Virus record (IMG/VR): IMGVR_UViG_3300025099_000034
Location: 1-48,547 of that record
Strand: one strand, 5' to 3'
Source: a virus
Length of the DNA: 48,547 nucleotides
Shown: one piece after another, positions 48,067-48,547 of the stretch
How the letters are laid out: each line of letters begins with the position of its first letter
Position numbering within the stretch: the stretch's first letter is position 1
Program-made: the position numbers and the translations under genes
The notes under the pieces: model-generated
Database searches by the model: none
Told to the model about the DNA's origin: nothing
The model's input: the letters and a program-made list of their open reading frames with translations, nothing else

Positions 48067-48289
48067 TAGTAAAAGGTTCATCGTTTATTATCATAGAGTA
48101 ACCAGAACGTTTGTCGTAAAAGATAAAGTCTCCCTCATCTAAATTAGACACTTCTGTACCTGATTTTATTATCACTCCTTTTTTGTATCTTAGTTGGTTG
48201 GCATCTTCTGAACTTAGAAGAAGTCCTGATGAAGTTTTAATCTCTTCATCAATTGTTTTAATAATTATATTCTTACCTATTGGCTTCAT
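48032..48289 (-). CDS. Co-chaperonin GroES (Cpn10 family)
   Basis: An 85-residue protein with the Cpn10 order: MKPIGKNIIIK first strand, a mobile loop (TSSGLLLSS, 19-27) that ends in a hydrophobic LLL triplet like the GroEL-binding IVL of GroES, then K-K-G-V-I-I-K-S-G, E-G-D-F-I-F-Y-D and an N-terminal-to-C-terminal strand pair closing with V-V-V-V-L. It is a little shorter than bacterial GroES (about 95). It probably pairs with host GroEL to fold phage proteins such as the capsid. It is convergent with the winged-helix gene and overlaps it by 35 bases. Confidence 0.8.
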   Translation of the reverse strand: MKPIGKNIIIKTIDEEIKTSSGLLLSSEDANQLRYKKGVIIKSGTEVSNLDEGDFIFYDKRSGYSMIINDEPFTIIQEKDVVVVL

Positions 48290-48476
48290 AATACGAACAA
48301 AATATTTCAGTTATGTATGTTACTTCACAGATTCCATCAACGCATACTATATCTTCCTTTTGATATTGGTCTACTTTGTATGTAATACACCTATCGTCAT
48401 CCTTGTCACAAGAAGCTGCCATAAAAAACAGAAGTATTAACATGGTAAGTATGATGTAATCTAAAATTTTTTTCAT
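48273..48476 (-). CDS. Small lipoprotein
   Basis: A 67-residue protein with a lipoprotein signal: MKKILDYIILTMLILLFFMA followed by the lipobox A-A-S-C. After the Cys comes an Asp-rich D-K-D-D-D and a short domain with four Cys. It would be lipidated and anchored in the cell envelope. Possible roles are superinfection exclusion or outer-membrane spanin; neither can be decided. Its start overlaps the TGA of the next upstream gene (ATGA), and its end overlaps the GroES start by 17 bases. Confidence 0.7.
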   Translation of the reverse strand: MKKILDYIILTMLILLFFMAASCDKDDDRCITYKVDQYQKEDIVCVDGICEVTYITEIFCSYYEANR

Positions 48477-48547
48477 TTGCTATTTTTATAATCAAGCACA
48501 AACCCAACCGCTACAAGTAAATTCATCCCTACTGACGATGCTATCTC
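48473..48547 (-). CDS. Gene running off the right edge (C-terminal 24 residues)
   Basis: The minus strand is open from the window edge to TGA 48473-48475. The visible end is A-S-S-V-G-M-N-L-L-V-A-V-G-F-V-L-D-Y-K, a hydrophobic segment followed by a charged tail, so possibly a small membrane protein. It is coupled to the lipoprotein gene by ATGA. Nothing more can be said without the missing part. Confidence 0.45.
   Translation of the reverse strand, partial: EIASSVGMNLLVAVGFVLDYKNSK

Noticed and set aside
1-48547. Complete circular or terminally redundant genome
   Set aside because: No direct repeat of the two ends is seen, and joining base 48547 to base 1 puts a stop three codons upstream in the minus-strand edge gene without giving it a start. 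The window therefore looks like a fragment.
33310-48547. Tape measure, sheath or tail-tube genes that would indicate a long-tailed phage
   Set aside because: None recognised. The order portal-scaffold-capsid-adaptors-hub-internal proteins fits a short-tailed virion.

Overview
The window is part of a tailed-phage genome: a podovirus-type virion module with no sheath, tail tube, tape measure, integrase or partition gene. The DNA is AT-rich by eye. The likely host is a (marine) Bacteroidota/Flavobacteriia bacterium. This is inferred from genes that mostly lack Shine-Dalgarno sequences and sit behind A/T-rich leaders, from intergenic gaps that repeatedly carry the Bacteroidota -7 promoter motif TAnnTTTG, and from the resemblance of the terminase, portal, capsid and adaptor proteins to those I remember from Cellulophaga and distant crAss-like podoviruses. 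No database search was possible. Genes run off both ends, and joining the two ends does not restore an open gene, so this is a piece of a longer genome.

Layout. (1) Positions 1-2592, plus strand: a small early/replication-type block with a truncated PD-(D/E)XK-like nuclease, a VRR-NUC nuclease, small unknowns, a DnaA domain-IV-like protein, a metallophosphoesterase and a 28-residue membrane peptide. (2) Positions 2558-47584, minus strand, is the late block and is transcribed from right to left. Read in that direction it begins with about a dozen tiny Lys/Arg-rich proteins (47584-45537). Next come structural and fibre genes with glycine-rich tips (45533-37636), then a lysis group of membrane peptide, M15 peptidase and holin (37634-36768). 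Two small genes, a GroES-like gene and a possible TerS precede the large terminase, portal, scaffold and major capsid protein (36767-28210). A hairpin terminator follows the capsid gene. The adaptor/ring proteins come next (28145-25581), followed by a 1653-residue tail hub/stabilisation-like protein, two Cys-rich fibres that flank a dioxygenase and a glycosyltransferase (25579-13319), an Ala-rich internal protein, a 539-residue internal protein and a 2725-residue polyvalent ejection-type protein with a zincin motif. (3) At 47623-48547 lie a plus-strand winged-helix protein and, convergent with it, a GroES homologue, a lipoprotein and the end of another gene.

The most interesting region is 13319-20930. 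Two adhesin-like proteins, and the C-terminus of the tail hub protein, are strings of small Cys-rich domains joined by (Ser/Thr)-Pro repeat linkers. Between the two fibre genes lie a protein with two tandem 2-oxoglutarate/Fe(II) oxygenase domains (prolyl-4-hydroxylase type) and a two-domain glycosyltransferase. The first domain of the latter looks like the GT60/PF11397 family, whose known members modify hydroxyproline (Dictyostelium Skp1) or Thr/Pro-rich mucins (Trypanosoma cruzi). I propose that the phage hydroxylates and glycosylates its own Pro-rich fibre linkers. This is inference from gene order and family knowledge and has not been demonstrated.
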